A DNA stretch of 64,000 nt from Cognatilysobacter bugurensis (GTDB lineage Bacteria; Pseudomonadota; Gammaproteobacteria; Xanthomonadales; Xanthomonadaceae). Shown one piece after another: positions 35,590 to 47,149 of the stretch. The stretch is taken from contig NZ_BMYD01000001.1 in assembly GCF_014652095.1 (NCBI RefSeq), positions 659,466 through 723,465 on the forward strand, written 5' to 3'. Within the stretch, counting starts at the first letter, position 1, and each line of letters starts with the position of its first letter. A program made the position numbers and the translations under genes. The notes beneath the pieces are model-generated. The model did no database searches. It saw nothing but the letters and a program-made list of their open reading frames with translations, and was not told the origin of the DNA.

Positions 35590-37728
35590 TCAAAAGCGGT
35601 AAGCGAAGCTCATGCGGATGCTCCTTCGCGGAAACACGTGGTAGTGGACGTCGTCGACACCGCTCGCGCTTTCTCCAGGCAGGCGCGAGGCATAGAAGTA
35701 GTCGACATCGTGATCGCGGCTGTCGAGCGCGTTGAGCACGTCGACGAACAGGCCGAAGCGGCTCCACTCGCGCCCGACGCGCAGGTTCACGATCGTGGCG
35801 CCGTCAGACTCGACGCTGCCATCCTCGATCAGCGGGTAGCGGCCGAAGTGACGCAGCTGAGCGTTCGCGGTCCAGCCGTGAGCGTACCGGCCTGCGATGC
35901 CCGCTGAGATGACGAGCGGAATCGCGCCGGGGACCTCCGGGCCGGCCGGGTCGTCGTCGCGGAAGCGCGCGTGCGAGTACGAGACTTCGAAGTGGCCCGT
36001 GTAGCGCTCGCCGCCGAACCAATGCCCGCCCAGCTCCACGCCGCGCCGGGCACTCGGACGGCTCGCTTCCGTGTTTCCTGCGTCGCCGACGAACACGAGT
36101 TCGGAGTCGAGGCGAAGCGCCCACAGCGCAACCGTCGCCTGGAAACGCTGCGAAGAGAACAGGCGCGCGCCGAGCTCGGCGCCGATCGACTCGACGAGCG
36201 GATCCACGCGTGAAGCTGGCTCTCCCGTTACGGGGTCGACGCGGATCGTGGTGCCGCGCGCATCGTTGGAGTGGAATCCGGTGCCTCCGCTCGCGTACCA
36301 CTCTGTGCGCGCCGACGGCGCGAACGCGACGCTCGCCTTGTACGAGGTGATGCCCGCCCGGGCGTCACCCGAGTTGAGCAGCAGGGCGCTTTCGACGTCA
36401 AAGTCGTACTCGTCACGCCGCACGCCGAGATACGTGCGCCAGCGCGTTCCGAAATGCGCCTCGTGCGCTGCGAACACGCCGAGGCTGCCTTCGTGCACTG
36501 CGTCGTCCCGCACCGCGGATACGAATTGACGCCCGGCGGTGCGCAGCAGCGCGACGCGGTCGATGTCGTCATAACGGCCCTCGACGCCGACGCGCCAGCG
36601 GTCCGCGCCACGGCTCCATTGCTGCGACGCGCCGAATCCGTAGAGCGTGCGATCGTCCACCTGCTGGAACTGATCGCCGTTGTCGGGGTCGTCGAGCAGG
36701 TAGGTGAAGTTCGACCACAGATCGAGCGAACTGCGCACCGCGTAGACGTGCGCCTGCAGGCGGCCGCTCAGAGCAACGCCGTTCCAGCCCGCAGAGATGC
36801 TTTCACGGGACGCGTCGCCTCCCACCGTTGTGTCGAGCGACCCGAACTCGGAGATCAGGCCCTGTTCGACCGCGCGTGCGGGGATCTGATCGGCCGAGTT
36901 CCACCGGTTGCGGTACGCCATGCCCATGATGTGCCACCGGCCGTTCGCCGTCGGCGCGCTGTAGCGCAGAAGGGCGCTTCGCTTGCGCACGTCTTCATCA
37001 ATGTCGTCCCAAGGTCCGTCATAGCGCTGCAGCTCCGCGGCGTACAGCACGCTGCCGCCGGCCGCGTCGAACGAGTCGACCACGACGCCGCGCGCGTAGC
37101 CATCGTCACCGACGCCGACCTCGACGTTGCCGTCGTCGACGCGATCGGCGATGCGGAACCGTGCGCTGCCTGCGGAGGCGAAGTCGCCGACGTCCGCGTA
37201 GTACGGGCCCTTGCGGTAGGTGATCTCGGCCACCGCCTCTGGAATGACGAAGTTCAGATCCGTCCAGCCGTGGCCGTGGCCGTGCGTGCGCATGTTGACC
37301 GGCATGCCGTCGACGAACGTCGCGAAGTCCGTGCCGTGATCGAGATTGAAGCCGCGCAGGAAATACTGGTTCGCCTTGCCGCTGCCCGAGTGCTGGGTGG
37401 CGACCAAACCGGGTACGAACTCGAGGAGATCGCCTGTCCGAAGCAACGGACGGGCTTCGATCTCGGCAGGGCCTATCGTGCCTTCGGACGCGCTCACGGC
37501 GTCACCGACGAGGCTCAGGCGTCGCCCGACGACGACCACGCGGTCGAGGTCGGCCGCATTCGCGTTTGCAGCAGCGGCGGCCGTTGTGGGCGCCAACGGG
37601 GCGGCGGCGTTGTCGGTGGCGACGTTCTGCGCAGCGGCAAGATGAAACGGCAGCATTAGCGCGGCGCAGGACACGCGACGCATCGCCACTCGGGCGTGTC
37701 GGCCCGGTGGACGTAAGAAATGGGACAT
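35590..37728 (-). CDS. TonB-dependent outer-membrane receptor
   Basis: A 712-residue receptor preceded by GGAGA. The signal-like start is MSHFLRPPGRHARVAMRRV with hydrophobic stretch ending AAAQ near residue 38. The plug begins near LDRVVVVGRRL, includes GDLLEFVPGLVATQHSGSGK (plug motif) and a His-rich turn MRTHGHGHGWTDLNF, then a 22-strand barrel ending in RRSIRMSFAYRF with a terminal Phe. The His-Gly-His-Gly-His loop is suggestive of metal substrate. It lies upstream of the DUF4331-TPR-HupE genes on the same strand, and downstream of a His-rich membrane protein. Confidence 0.9.
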   Translation of the reverse strand: MSHFLRPPGRHARVAMRRVSCAALMLPFHLAAAQNVATDNAAAPLAPTTAAAAANANAADLDRVVVVGRRLSLVGDAVSASEGTIGPAEIEARPLLRTGDLLEFVPGLVATQHSGSGKANQYFLRGFNLDHGTDFATFVDGMPVNMRTHGHGHGWTDLNFVIPEAVAEITYRKGPYYADVGDFASAGSARFRIADRVDDGNVEVGVGDDGYARGVVVDSFDAAGGSVLYAAELQRYDGPWDDIDEDVRKRSALLRYSAPTANGRWHIMGMAYRNRWNSADQIPARAVEQGLISEFGSLDTTVGGDASRESISAGWNGVALSGRLQAHVYAVRSSLDLWSNFTYLLDDPDNGDQFQQVDDRTLYGFGASQQWSRGADRWRVGVEGRYDDIDRVALLRTAGRQFVSAVRDDAVHEGSLGVFAAHEAHFGTRWRTYLGVRRDEYDFDVESALLLNSGDARAGITSYKASVAFAPSARTEWYASGGTGFHSNDARGTTIRVDPVTGEPASRVDPLVESIGAELGARLFSSQRFQATVALWALRLDSELVFVGDAGNTEASRPSARRGVELGGHWFGGERYTGHFEVSYSHARFRDDDPAGPEVPGAIPLVISAGIAGRYAHGWTANAQLRHFGRYPLIEDGSVESDGATIVNLRVGREWSRFGLFVDVLNALDSRDHDVDYFYASRLPGESASGVDDVHYHVFPRRSIRMSFAYRF

Positions 37729-37850
37729 GGGTGTCTCCGGCGCGATGCGCCATGGAATGACACCGCCGATGCAACGCATCGCGACACAACGGCGGCACGG
37801 GCGCGCCTGGCCGCGCACCCCGCGAGGGGCGCGTGCCGACGCGGCCTGCG

Positions 37851-38678
37851 TCAGACCGATGCGTGCGGGGAGGGGGGACGCTCTGGCGCTTCGCCGTGCC
37901 AACGCGCCGAACCACTGCGCACGGCGCAGTGGAGCGCGGTCGCATGGTGGACGTCGATTGGCGTGAGCCACGGGGCCGCGAGCGACCAGCCGGGTTCGAA
38001 TGCGCTGGCGAGCGTCTCGAGGGCCGCGACATTCACTTCGCTGGGAAGGAGCACGACGCCCGCTGCTTCGACCGCGTGGCGGTGATCGCGCGTCACGTCG
38101 TGGCGATGCGCTGTTCTCGGCTCCGGGGCGGCAAGGGTGGCGTCAGGCGCGGCGTTCGCGAGCACAAAGCTCGGCGCTGCTTCATGCGCAACCCTATCGA
38201 CCGTTGCCATCGAGTCTGCCCCTGAGTCAGCCGACGGTGGCACATGCGCCTGATGCGGGTCGAGCGAATGGTCGCGCCCATGCGCGTGGCGATGAGCTCG
38301 CGCGTCCGGCACAGGCCGCCGTGTATGCGTACTGGCGTTCGCTGCGGAAAGCTGGCGTTCGACCCGATTCATCGCCTTGGACGGCGCGGACGCGTTAGCT
38401 GCCGCCTCGAAACCCGTCAGCGACGAATGCGCCGCCCAATGCTGATGGGCTGGAGGCGCCTCGCACGGCGCCGTTACGGCACACACGTGGAGCATGGCCT
38501 TAGTTCCGGCCGCGACCGCCGTTACCGGCGCGTCCACATGAAAATGAGCGGTTGGGCGGAGGGGTTCGACATGGCGCCACCAGCCCTGCGCAACGACCAG
38601 CGCGACCACTACGCACGCCGCCGCAACGATCGCGATGTATGCGCGAGCAATCGGCTGCCTGGCGCGACACGCTTTCAA
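37851..38678 (-). CDS. His-rich single-pass membrane protein
   Basis: About 275 residues. The start is a TTG at 38678, chosen because GGAGG lies 8 bases upstream and a membrane helix follows at once (MKACRARQPIARAYIAIVAA then ACVVVALVVAQGWW). After the helix comes a long, probably periplasmic and disordered, tail with His clusters: RAHRHAHGRDHSLDPHQAHV and RTAHRHDVTRDHRHAV. No family was recognised. It precedes the TonB receptor by 122 bases on the same strand. Histidine composition and context suggest metal binding. Alternative in-frame ATGs lie inside the tail and would lose the helix. Confidence is limited because no homologue is recognised. Confidence 0.55.
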   Translation of the reverse strand: MKACRARQPIARAYIAIVAAACVVVALVVAQGWWRHVEPLRPTAHFHVDAPVTAVAAGTKAMLHVCAVTAPCEAPPAHQHWAAHSSLTGFEAAANASAPSKAMNRVERQLSAANASTHTRRPVPDARAHRHAHGRDHSLDPHQAHVPPSADSGADSMATVDRVAHEAAPSFVLANAAPDATLAAPEPRTAHRHDVTRDHRHAVEAAGVVLLPSEVNVAALETLASAFEPGWSLAAPWLTPIDVHHATALHCAVRSGSARWHGEAPERPPSPHASV

Positions 38679-39058
38679 ACCGTGGACCTCCAGATCGGCC
38701 AGGCGGGGGTGCGAACAACGCAGCGTGGGTCGACGCCTCAGGCTCCGGTGGACCGCGTGACGCCGATGGGAACCGCCGTGGTCGTACGACCGCAGGGCGG
38801 CCACTGCATTCGGAGTTACGGCAGTGCGCAGCAGCTGGATGCAGTAGCAGCCCACCGTGGGCCGACGGGGGCTCAATACCGGCACAGCGCTGCCTGCGCG
38901 CGCAGACCGTCGCGCATTCTGAATGCGCGCTGGGTCCGGTGGACCGGCCACGTTGCGCCGCGTCACGGCCGGCCACATCCGGACAACGCCGGGCCTGGGA
39001 TTGCGCCTATGCTCCGGCCACTGCGCCGCGTGCGCCCGTTCCCGTCGGAGATCCAGAC
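38679..39058. other. Divergent intergenic region
   Basis: 380 bases between the His-rich gene (-) and the M13 peptidase (+); no gene was recognised. Open frames on both strands here are extensions of neighbouring frames with no signals. Confidence 0.45.
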
Positions 39059-41185
39059 TTGAAGACGACCCTGCTTGCCACCGCGACCGCCCTCGCGCTC
39101 TCGCTCGCCTTTCCCGCCGCGGCGACAGACGCCGACCGCTGCCTCGACGCGTCGTGCGACCTCCGCGCGCTGTACCAGACCGACGCCGCGCCCTCCGGCG
39201 CGTCGGACAACGCGCCGATCGCCGCGCAGAAGCTCGGCCGCTGGGGTATCGACACCGCGGGCATGGACCCGACCGTGAAGCCGGGCGCCGACTTCTTCGG
39301 CTACGTCAACGGCAACTGGGCGAAGAACACCCCAATCCCGGCCGACCGCTCGAGCTACGGCGGTTTTGCCGTGTTGCGTGACCTGTCGGAGGCCCGCGTC
39401 CGCCGCCTCGTCGAGAGCTACCCGGCCGCTGACCCCGCAAGCGGCGACGACCAGGCGAAAGTCGCCGCGCTGTATCGCGGCTTCATGGACGAGGCGGCGA
39501 TCGAGAAGGCCGGTGCAAAGCCACTGCAGCCGGCGCTGAAGGACGTGCGCAACGCCAAGTCGAAGGAGGACATCGCCGCGCTGATGGGCCGCTCGAACGC
39601 CGGCTTCGGTCGGAGCTTCTTCGGCATCGGCGTGTCCGACGACCAGAAAGACCCGGACCGCTACACGCTCTACATGAGCCAGTCGGGCCTGGGGCTCGGC
39701 GACCGGCAGATGTACCTCGACGAGAAGTTCGCGCCGCAGCGCGAGCGCTACCAGGCGTACATCGCGCAGATGCTGGGCCTGGCCGGATGGGACAAGCCGG
39801 CCGAAAACGCCGCTGCGATCCTTGCGCTCGAGACGAAGCTCGCCGAGGCGCACTGGACGCGTGCCGAGAGCCGTGACCGCGACAAGACCTACAACCCGGT
39901 CGAGACCGCCGAACTCGCTTCGAAGGCGCCCGGATTCCCGTGGGCGACGTTCTTCAAGGCCGCAGGCGTCGAGAACACGCCGCGCGTCGTCGTCCGCCAG
40001 GACAGCGCAGTCCCGAAGATGGCCTCCATCTTCGCAAACGCCGACCTCGACACCCTCAAGGCCTGGCAGGCGTTCCACACCACTGACCAGGCTGCGCCGC
40101 TCCTGTCGAAGGCGTTCTCCGACGCCGAGTTCGAGTTCCGTTCGAAGTTCCTGTCGGGGCAGCCCGAGCAGCGTGAGCGATGGAAGCGCGGCGTGGCGTT
40201 CGCCGAAGGTGCGATGGGCGAAGCGATCGGCCGTGACTACGTGCAGCTGTATTTCCCGGCTGATTCCAAAGCGAAGATGGATGCGCTCGTCGCGAACGTG
40301 AAAGAAGCGATGCGTGCACGCCTGGATACGCTCGAGTGGATGAGCCCGGAGACCCGTAAGGAAGCGCACGCCAAGCTCAACGGCTTCGGTCTCAAGATCG
40401 GCTACCCCGACAAGTGGCGCGACTACAGCGGGCTGCAGGTCAACGCCGGCGATGTGTTTGGCAACGCCGAGCGCGCCGCGAAGTTCGAGTGGGATTACGA
40501 CCGCGCGCGCATCGGCCAACAGGTCGACAAGGGCGAGTGGGGCATGACCCCGCAGACCGTCAACGCGTACTACTCGTCGGTCAAGAACGAGATCGTGTTC
40601 CCGGCCGCGATCCTGCAGCCGCCGTTCTTCGACCCCGACGCCGACCCCGCCGTGAATTACGGCGCGATCGGCGGCGTGATCGGGCACGAGATCATCCACG
40701 GCTTCGACGACCAGGGCCGCAAGTCCGACGGTGCCGGCCTGCTGCGCGACTGGTGGAAGCCCGAAGACGCGGCGAAGTTCGAGGCGCAGGCGTCCAAGCT
40801 TGGGGCGCAGTACGAGGCGTACGAGTTCCCGCAGCTGCCGGACATGCGCATCAACAGCAAGGTGGCGATGGGCGAGAACATCGGCGACCTGGGTGGCATC
40901 ACCATCGCGCTGGAGGCCTATCGCCGCTCGCTCGACGGCAAGCGGGCACCGGTGCTCGACGGCTTCACCGGCGACCAGCGCTTCTTCATGGGTTGGGCGC
41001 AGGTGTGGCGCACGCTGTGGCGCGATGACGCGCTGCGCCAGCAGCTCGTGAACGGCACGCATTCGCCGGGTCAGATCCGCGCATTTGCGCCGCTGCGCAA
41101 CGTCGACGCGTGGTACGACGCGTTCGGCATCACGAAGGCCGATCCGTTGTGGGTCGCGCCGGAGAACCGCGTGCGCATCTGGTAA
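39059..41185 (+). CDS. M13 family zinc metallopeptidase (PepO/neprilysin-like)
   Basis: A 708-residue exported protein read from a TTG at 39059, with CGGAG 9 bases upstream. The signal is LKTTLLATATALALSLAFPA. The mature N-terminal domain starts GIDTAGMDPTVKPGADFF, the M13_N hallmark (DFFGYVNGNW). The catalytic site is H543-E-I-I-H547 in GHEIIHGFDDQG, with the third ligand in ENIGDLGG; the substrate Asn is in VNAYYSSVKNEIVFPAAI. It ends VAPENRVRIW, like the CRVW end of neprilysins. Function is periplasmic oligopeptide cleavage. A strong terminator follows. Confidence 0.93.
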   Translation: MKTTLLATATALALSLAFPAAATDADRCLDASCDLRALYQTDAAPSGASDNAPIAAQKLGRWGIDTAGMDPTVKPGADFFGYVNGNWAKNTPIPADRSSYGGFAVLRDLSEARVRRLVESYPAADPASGDDQAKVAALYRGFMDEAAIEKAGAKPLQPALKDVRNAKSKEDIAALMGRSNAGFGRSFFGIGVSDDQKDPDRYTLYMSQSGLGLGDRQMYLDEKFAPQRERYQAYIAQMLGLAGWDKPAENAAAILALETKLAEAHWTRAESRDRDKTYNPVETAELASKAPGFPWATFFKAAGVENTPRVVVRQDSAVPKMASIFANADLDTLKAWQAFHTTDQAAPLLSKAFSDAEFEFRSKFLSGQPEQRERWKRGVAFAEGAMGEAIGRDYVQLYFPADSKAKMDALVANVKEAMRARLDTLEWMSPETRKEAHAKLNGFGLKIGYPDKWRDYSGLQVNAGDVFGNAERAAKFEWDYDRARIGQQVDKGEWGMTPQTVNAYYSSVKNEIVFPAAILQPPFFDPDADPAVNYGAIGGVIGHEIIHGFDDQGRKSDGAGLLRDWWKPEDAAKFEAQASKLGAQYEAYEFPQLPDMRINSKVAMGENIGDLGGITIALEAYRRSLDGKRAPVLDGFTGDQRFFMGWAQVWRTLWRDDALRQQLVNGTHSPGQIRAFAPLRNVDAWYDAFGITKADPLWVAPENRVRIW

Positions 41186-41210
41186 GCAGCGCCGGAGACG
41201 GACGGAGCGG

Positions 41211-41240
41211 GGCCGGCCTTCGGGTCGGCCGTTCTTTTTT
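41211..41240 (+). terminator. Terminator of the M13 peptidase gene
   Basis: GGCCGGCC, loop TTCG, GGTCGGCC, then GTTCTTTTTT; starts 26 bases after the stop. Confidence 0.85.
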
Positions 41241-41359
41241 GTGAGTTACGAGGCGGTCGGTCGGTCGCGACGCACGCGCCTGGTTTCGCGGCCGGCGGCT
41301 CATGCCTCATAAAGCGGCCGCGCGCTTAGATGCGGTCATTCGCAGCCAGTGGCGCCGAC

Positions 41360-42571
41360 ATGCAACTCATCGACGAACAGGGCCATGCGCCGATCAAGGC
41401 CTGGGTAGACGGGGTGCCCGTCGAGCCCGAGGCCCTGCAGCAGCTTCGCAACATCGCCTCGCTGCCGTTCATCCATTCGCACGTCGCGGCGATGCCGGAC
41501 GTGCACTTCGGACTCGGCGCGACCGTGGGCTCCGTGATCGCGACCAAGGGCGCGATCGTGCCGGCAGCCGTTGGCGTCGACATCGGCTGCGGAATGATGG
41601 CGGTGCGTACCTCGCTGACGGCGGACGACCTGCCCGACAGCTTGGCGCCACTGCGTAGCGATATCGAGCGCGCGGTGCCGCACGGCATCGTCAACACGCC
41701 CGGTCGCCACGACCGCGGGAGCTGGGCAAAAGTGCCGGACTCGGCGGGGCGCCGATGGAAGTCGTTGCAGGCGCGCTTCGATGCGATCGAAAAGCGCCAT
41801 CCGCAGATCCGGATGAAGCATTCGCCCGCCAAGCAACTGGGCTCGCTCGGTGGCGGCAATCACTTCATCGAGCTTTGCCTGGACGAGTCGCAGCGCGTGT
41901 GGGTGATGCTGCACTCGGGCTCGCGCGGCGTCGGCAACCGCATCGGCACGTACTTCATCGAGCGTGCGCGCGAAGAGATGCTGCGCCAGAACGTGCATCT
42001 GCCGGACCGGGACCTTGCCTACCTTCGCGAGGGCAGCGCGTCCTTCGACGACTACTGCGATGCGCTGGAGTTCGCCCAAGTGTATGCGGCGGAGAACCGT
42101 CGCCAGATGATGGACACCGTGCTCGCGGCGATCCGTCGCCAACTGCCGACGTTCACGCTCGACAAGCACGCGGTGAACTGCCACCACAATTACGTTTCGC
42201 GCGAACGGCATTTCGGCGAAGACGTTCTAGTGACGCGGAAAGGCGCCGTGAGTGCGCGCGAGGGCGAACTCGGCATCATTCCGGGCTCAATGGGTGCGCG
42301 CAGCTTCATCGTGCGCGGCAAGGGCAATGCGGAGTCGTTCTGCTCGTGCTCGCACGGCGCGGGCCGCGTGATGAGCCGCACCAAGGCGAAGGCGACGATC
42401 AGCCTCGACGAGCACGTGGCCGCGACGCGGGGCGTGGAGTGCCGCAAGGACGCCGGCGTCATCGACGAGTCGCCGCGTGCCTACAAGGACATCGAGGCCG
42501 TCATGGCGGCCCAGTCGGATCTCGTGAGCGTGGAGCACACGCTGCGCCAGGTGGTGTGCGTCAAGGGCTGA
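41360..42571 (+). CDS. rtcB: RtcB-type RNA ligase
   Basis: A 403-residue protein from ATG 41360 (an ATG at 41330 would add 10 residues). The Mn-binding cysteine is in VGVDIGCGMMAV; His ligands are in GSLGGGNHFIEL and LHSGSRGVGN; the guanylated histidine is in CSCSHGAGRVMSR. These are diagnostic of RtcB, which joins 2',3'-cyclic phosphate and 5'-OH RNA ends using GTP via a histidine-GMP intermediate. No RtcA or RtcR gene adjoins it, and no archease is seen. Length is that of the shorter bacterial RtcB form. Confidence 0.9.
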   Translation: MQLIDEQGHAPIKAWVDGVPVEPEALQQLRNIASLPFIHSHVAAMPDVHFGLGATVGSVIATKGAIVPAAVGVDIGCGMMAVRTSLTADDLPDSLAPLRSDIERAVPHGIVNTPGRHDRGSWAKVPDSAGRRWKSLQARFDAIEKRHPQIRMKHSPAKQLGSLGGGNHFIELCLDESQRVWVMLHSGSRGVGNRIGTYFIERAREEMLRQNVHLPDRDLAYLREGSASFDDYCDALEFAQVYAAENRRQMMDTVLAAIRRQLPTFTLDKHAVNCHHNYVSRERHFGEDVLVTRKGAVSAREGELGIIPGSMGARSFIVRGKGNAESFCSCSHGAGRVMSRTKAKATISLDEHVAATRGVECRKDAGVIDESPRAYKDIEAVMAAQSDLVSVEHTLRQVVCVKG

Positions 42572-42595
42572 TCGCGTCTGCCGTCTGCGGCGCCG

Positions 42596-44626
<2,031 letters not shown>

Positions 44627-44900
44627 GGGCGGTACGAGGACGCGGCAGCATCGCCGAACGGATGCGATGCACGCATCAACGCTGGGGTTAATTCAGCCCG
44701 AGCAGAGAGCGGGGCCTGGGCGCGATTAGCGCGAGTTTCCGTGCATGTCCGGGGGAGGCTCACGACGCTGCGTCCGTCACCCGCGTTCCGCGGACGCGGT
44801 TCACGCCTATGCAATGCGGGGACCGGGCATGAGCCTCAGTTCACGCCGGACCCATGCGCGCCGTCCCAGCATGAGGAGTTCATTCGATCGGGAGAACACC

Positions 44901-45425
44901 ATGCCGACCAAGCGCATCGCCATCCTCGCCACCGACGGCTTTGAGCAGTCCGAACTGATGAAACCCCGTGAGCAGCTGAAGTCTGCGGGGTTCGCCGTCG
45001 ATGTGATCGCACCGAAGGGTGGCGAGATCCGCGGCTGGAACGATAAGGACTGGGGCGACAGCGTGCCGGTCGACGTGGAGCTCTCCAATGCATCCCCGGA
45101 CGACTACGACGCGTTGGTGCTGCCGGGCGGCGTGATCAATCCGGACAAGCTGCGCATGGAATCGAATGCGATCGAGTTCGTGCGTTCGTTCGACAGCGCC
45201 CGCAAACCACTTGCGGCGATCTGCCATGGGCCGTGGTTGCTGGTCGAGTCGGGGGTTGCGAAGAACCGGACCGTGACCTCGTGGCCGTCGGTGCGCACCG
45301 ATCTCGAGAACGCAGGCGCGACCTGGAAAGACGAAGAGGTCGTCACGGACGGGCACCTGATCACAAGCCGTAAGCCCGACGACATCCCGGCGTTTACGAA
45401 CGCGGTCATCAGCGCGCTGCAGTAA
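44901..45425 (+). CDS. DJ-1/PfpI family protein
   Basis: A 174-residue protein with GGGAGA ahead of the ATG. The fold starts RIAILATDGFEQSEL; the conserved nucleophile-elbow cysteine is in AAICHGPWLL; the glutamate partner is in DGFEQSEL. Other features: YDALVLPGGVINPD and VTSWPSVRTDLENAGA. Close relatives (PfpI, YhbO, YajL type) act as deglycases, chaperones or peptidases; which of these applies here is unknown. Cytoplasmic. Confidence 0.92.
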   Translation: MPTKRIAILATDGFEQSELMKPREQLKSAGFAVDVIAPKGGEIRGWNDKDWGDSVPVDVELSNASPDDYDALVLPGGVINPDKLRMESNAIEFVRSFDSARKPLAAICHGPWLLVESGVAKNRTVTSWPSVRTDLENAGATWKDEEVVTDGHLITSRKPDDIPAFTNAVISALQ

Positions 45426-45655
45426 GGCGTACCGCCAAGCCGCGCTTCGCTCTGACGGCGATCGCGCCAATGGGAGTTGCGCGGTCTGCGGCACTCGAAG
45501 CGGCGCTTGGCGATGAAGTCGCCTGTCTGAAGCCAATGCCAACACGAGCGCGAGCGACATCCCGCTCGCGCTTGAGCGTGACCCCTGTCACGGTTACGGT
45601 CGTTGACGGACGCTTCACATGTCCGTTCGTCACCTATTTCTCTGCAGGGGCAAGC

Positions 45656-47080
45656 ATGAATCTTCTCGGTCGGGCCATCACCGTGGCCCTCGGCACCATC
45701 GGTTTCGTCGCATCCGCGCAAGCGGCCACCTATGTCGTGACCGCCAAGGCAAACGGCTTCAACCAGAAACTCGAGCGCGAAGTCGAAGCCGCCGGCGGTG
45801 TCGTCACCGCGCGCCTGCCTCAGATCGGCGTCGCCATTGTCGAATCAGACAACGCGTCGTTTGCGTCCCGTGCGAGCACGGTTACCGGCATCCGATCGGT
45901 CGTGAAGGACATCACCCTGCAGTTCGAAGTGCCGGAGAACGAGGCGGTAGACGCGAACGCGGCAAACCCGCCGAACTCGGGCGACGACGACCGCTTCTTC
46001 GACCTGCAGTGGGGTCATGCGGCGATCGATGCAGCGGGCGCGTGGAACCGCGGCTTCCGCGGCAAGGGTGCGACCGTGGCCGTGTTGGATTCGGGCATCG
46101 CCTGCGCGCACCCGGACATCGCCCCGAACCTGCTCGCCGCGCAATCCGCGTCGTTCGTAGCGGGTGAGACCTACTGCCTGCAGCGCATCAACGCGTTCAA
46201 CCACGGCTCGCACGTCGCCGGCACGATCGCGTCGCCCGACAACGGCATCGGCACGATCGGTGTCGCGCCTGAGGCGAAGCTCATCGCGGTGAAGGTGCTG
46301 TCGGAAGTCACGGGCAGCGGCAGCTTTGCCGGCATCATCCAGGGCATCGTGCACGCGGCCGACCAGGGTGCGGACGTGATCAACATGAGCCTCGGCGTGC
46401 GCGGCGGCCTTCCGGTCAACGGCCCGGGCGCGAACGAAGTGCATGAGCTCATCAACGCGACCGCCCGCGCCACCCGGTACGCGCGCAAGCAGAACGCACT
46501 CATCGTGGTCTCGGCGGGCAATGACGGCCGTGACCTCGACAAGGACAGCAGCACCCAGATTTGCGACTCGAACAACGAGTGCTTCAATGCGAACCTGCGC
46601 GCGTTCCCGGGCGAACTTCCGGCCGTGCTGACCATCGCCGCGACGGCGCCGATCGGTTGGGCGAAAGATCCGAACGGCAATCTCGACTATCTCGCGAGCT
46701 ATTCGAACTACGGGCAGTCGGCGATCGACTTCGCGGGGCCGGGCGGTGACGCCGAGTACCCGGGGAACGAGAGCTGCACGGTCGCAGGCATCACGAACCC
46801 GTGCTGGGTCTTTGATCTCGTCTTCAGCGTCGGCGGCTATCGGCAGGTGACGCCGGACGGGCCGGTCACGCCGTCCTACAACTGGACGGCCGGTACTAGC
46901 ATGGCGGCGCCGCACGTCTCGGGCGTGGCTGCGCTGATCGTCGGCAAGAACGGCGGTGAGATGTCGCCGGCGGCCGTGGAGCGAGTGCTGCGTCAGTCGG
47001 CTGACGATCTCGGTAAGCCGGGCAACGACAGCCACTACGGCGCAGGCCGTGTGAACGCGGCGCGCGCGGTAAGCCAGTAA
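45656..47080 (+). CDS. Secreted subtilisin-like serine protease (S8)
   Basis: A 474-residue exported protein with signal MNLLGRAITVALGTIGFV (cleavage near AQA). An inhibitor-like propeptide (about 25-90) is followed by the catalytic domain: Asp in VAVLDSGIACAHPD, His in NHGSHVAGTI, Asn region SAGNDGRD, and Ser in GTSMAAPHVSGVAALIVG. The length and layout suit the extracellular proteases of xanthomonads. Ends GAGRVNAARAVSQ. No C-terminal P-domain or PPC. A pair of hairpins ends the transcript. Confidence 0.93.
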   Translation: MNLLGRAITVALGTIGFVASAQAATYVVTAKANGFNQKLEREVEAAGGVVTARLPQIGVAIVESDNASFASRASTVTGIRSVVKDITLQFEVPENEAVDANAANPPNSGDDDRFFDLQWGHAAIDAAGAWNRGFRGKGATVAVLDSGIACAHPDIAPNLLAAQSASFVAGETYCLQRINAFNHGSHVAGTIASPDNGIGTIGVAPEAKLIAVKVLSEVTGSGSFAGIIQGIVHAADQGADVINMSLGVRGGLPVNGPGANEVHELINATARATRYARKQNALIVVSAGNDGRDLDKDSSTQICDSNNECFNANLRAFPGELPAVLTIAATAPIGWAKDPNGNLDYLASYSNYGQSAIDFAGPGGDAEYPGNESCTVAGITNPCWVFDLVFSVGGYRQVTPDGPVTPSYNWTAGTSMAAPHVSGVAALIVGKNGGEMSPAAVERVLRQSADDLGKPGNDSHYGAGRVNAARAVSQ

Positions 47081-47120
47081 AGCGAAACGCCCGCCAAGGC
47101 GGGCGCTTCAATGCAGTACG

Positions 47121-47149
47121 ACGGCCGCCTCTCAGGCGGCCGTTTTTTT
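47121..47149 (+). terminator. Terminator of the S8 protease gene overlapping the end of the convergent HTH gene
   Basis: ACGGCCGCC / GGCGGCCGT, 9-bp stem and T7 tail on the + strand. The stop codon of the - strand regulator gene (47132-47134) lies in its loop. A second hairpin (CGCCCGCC / GGCGGGCG) sits just upstream at 47083-47108. Confidence 0.85.
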
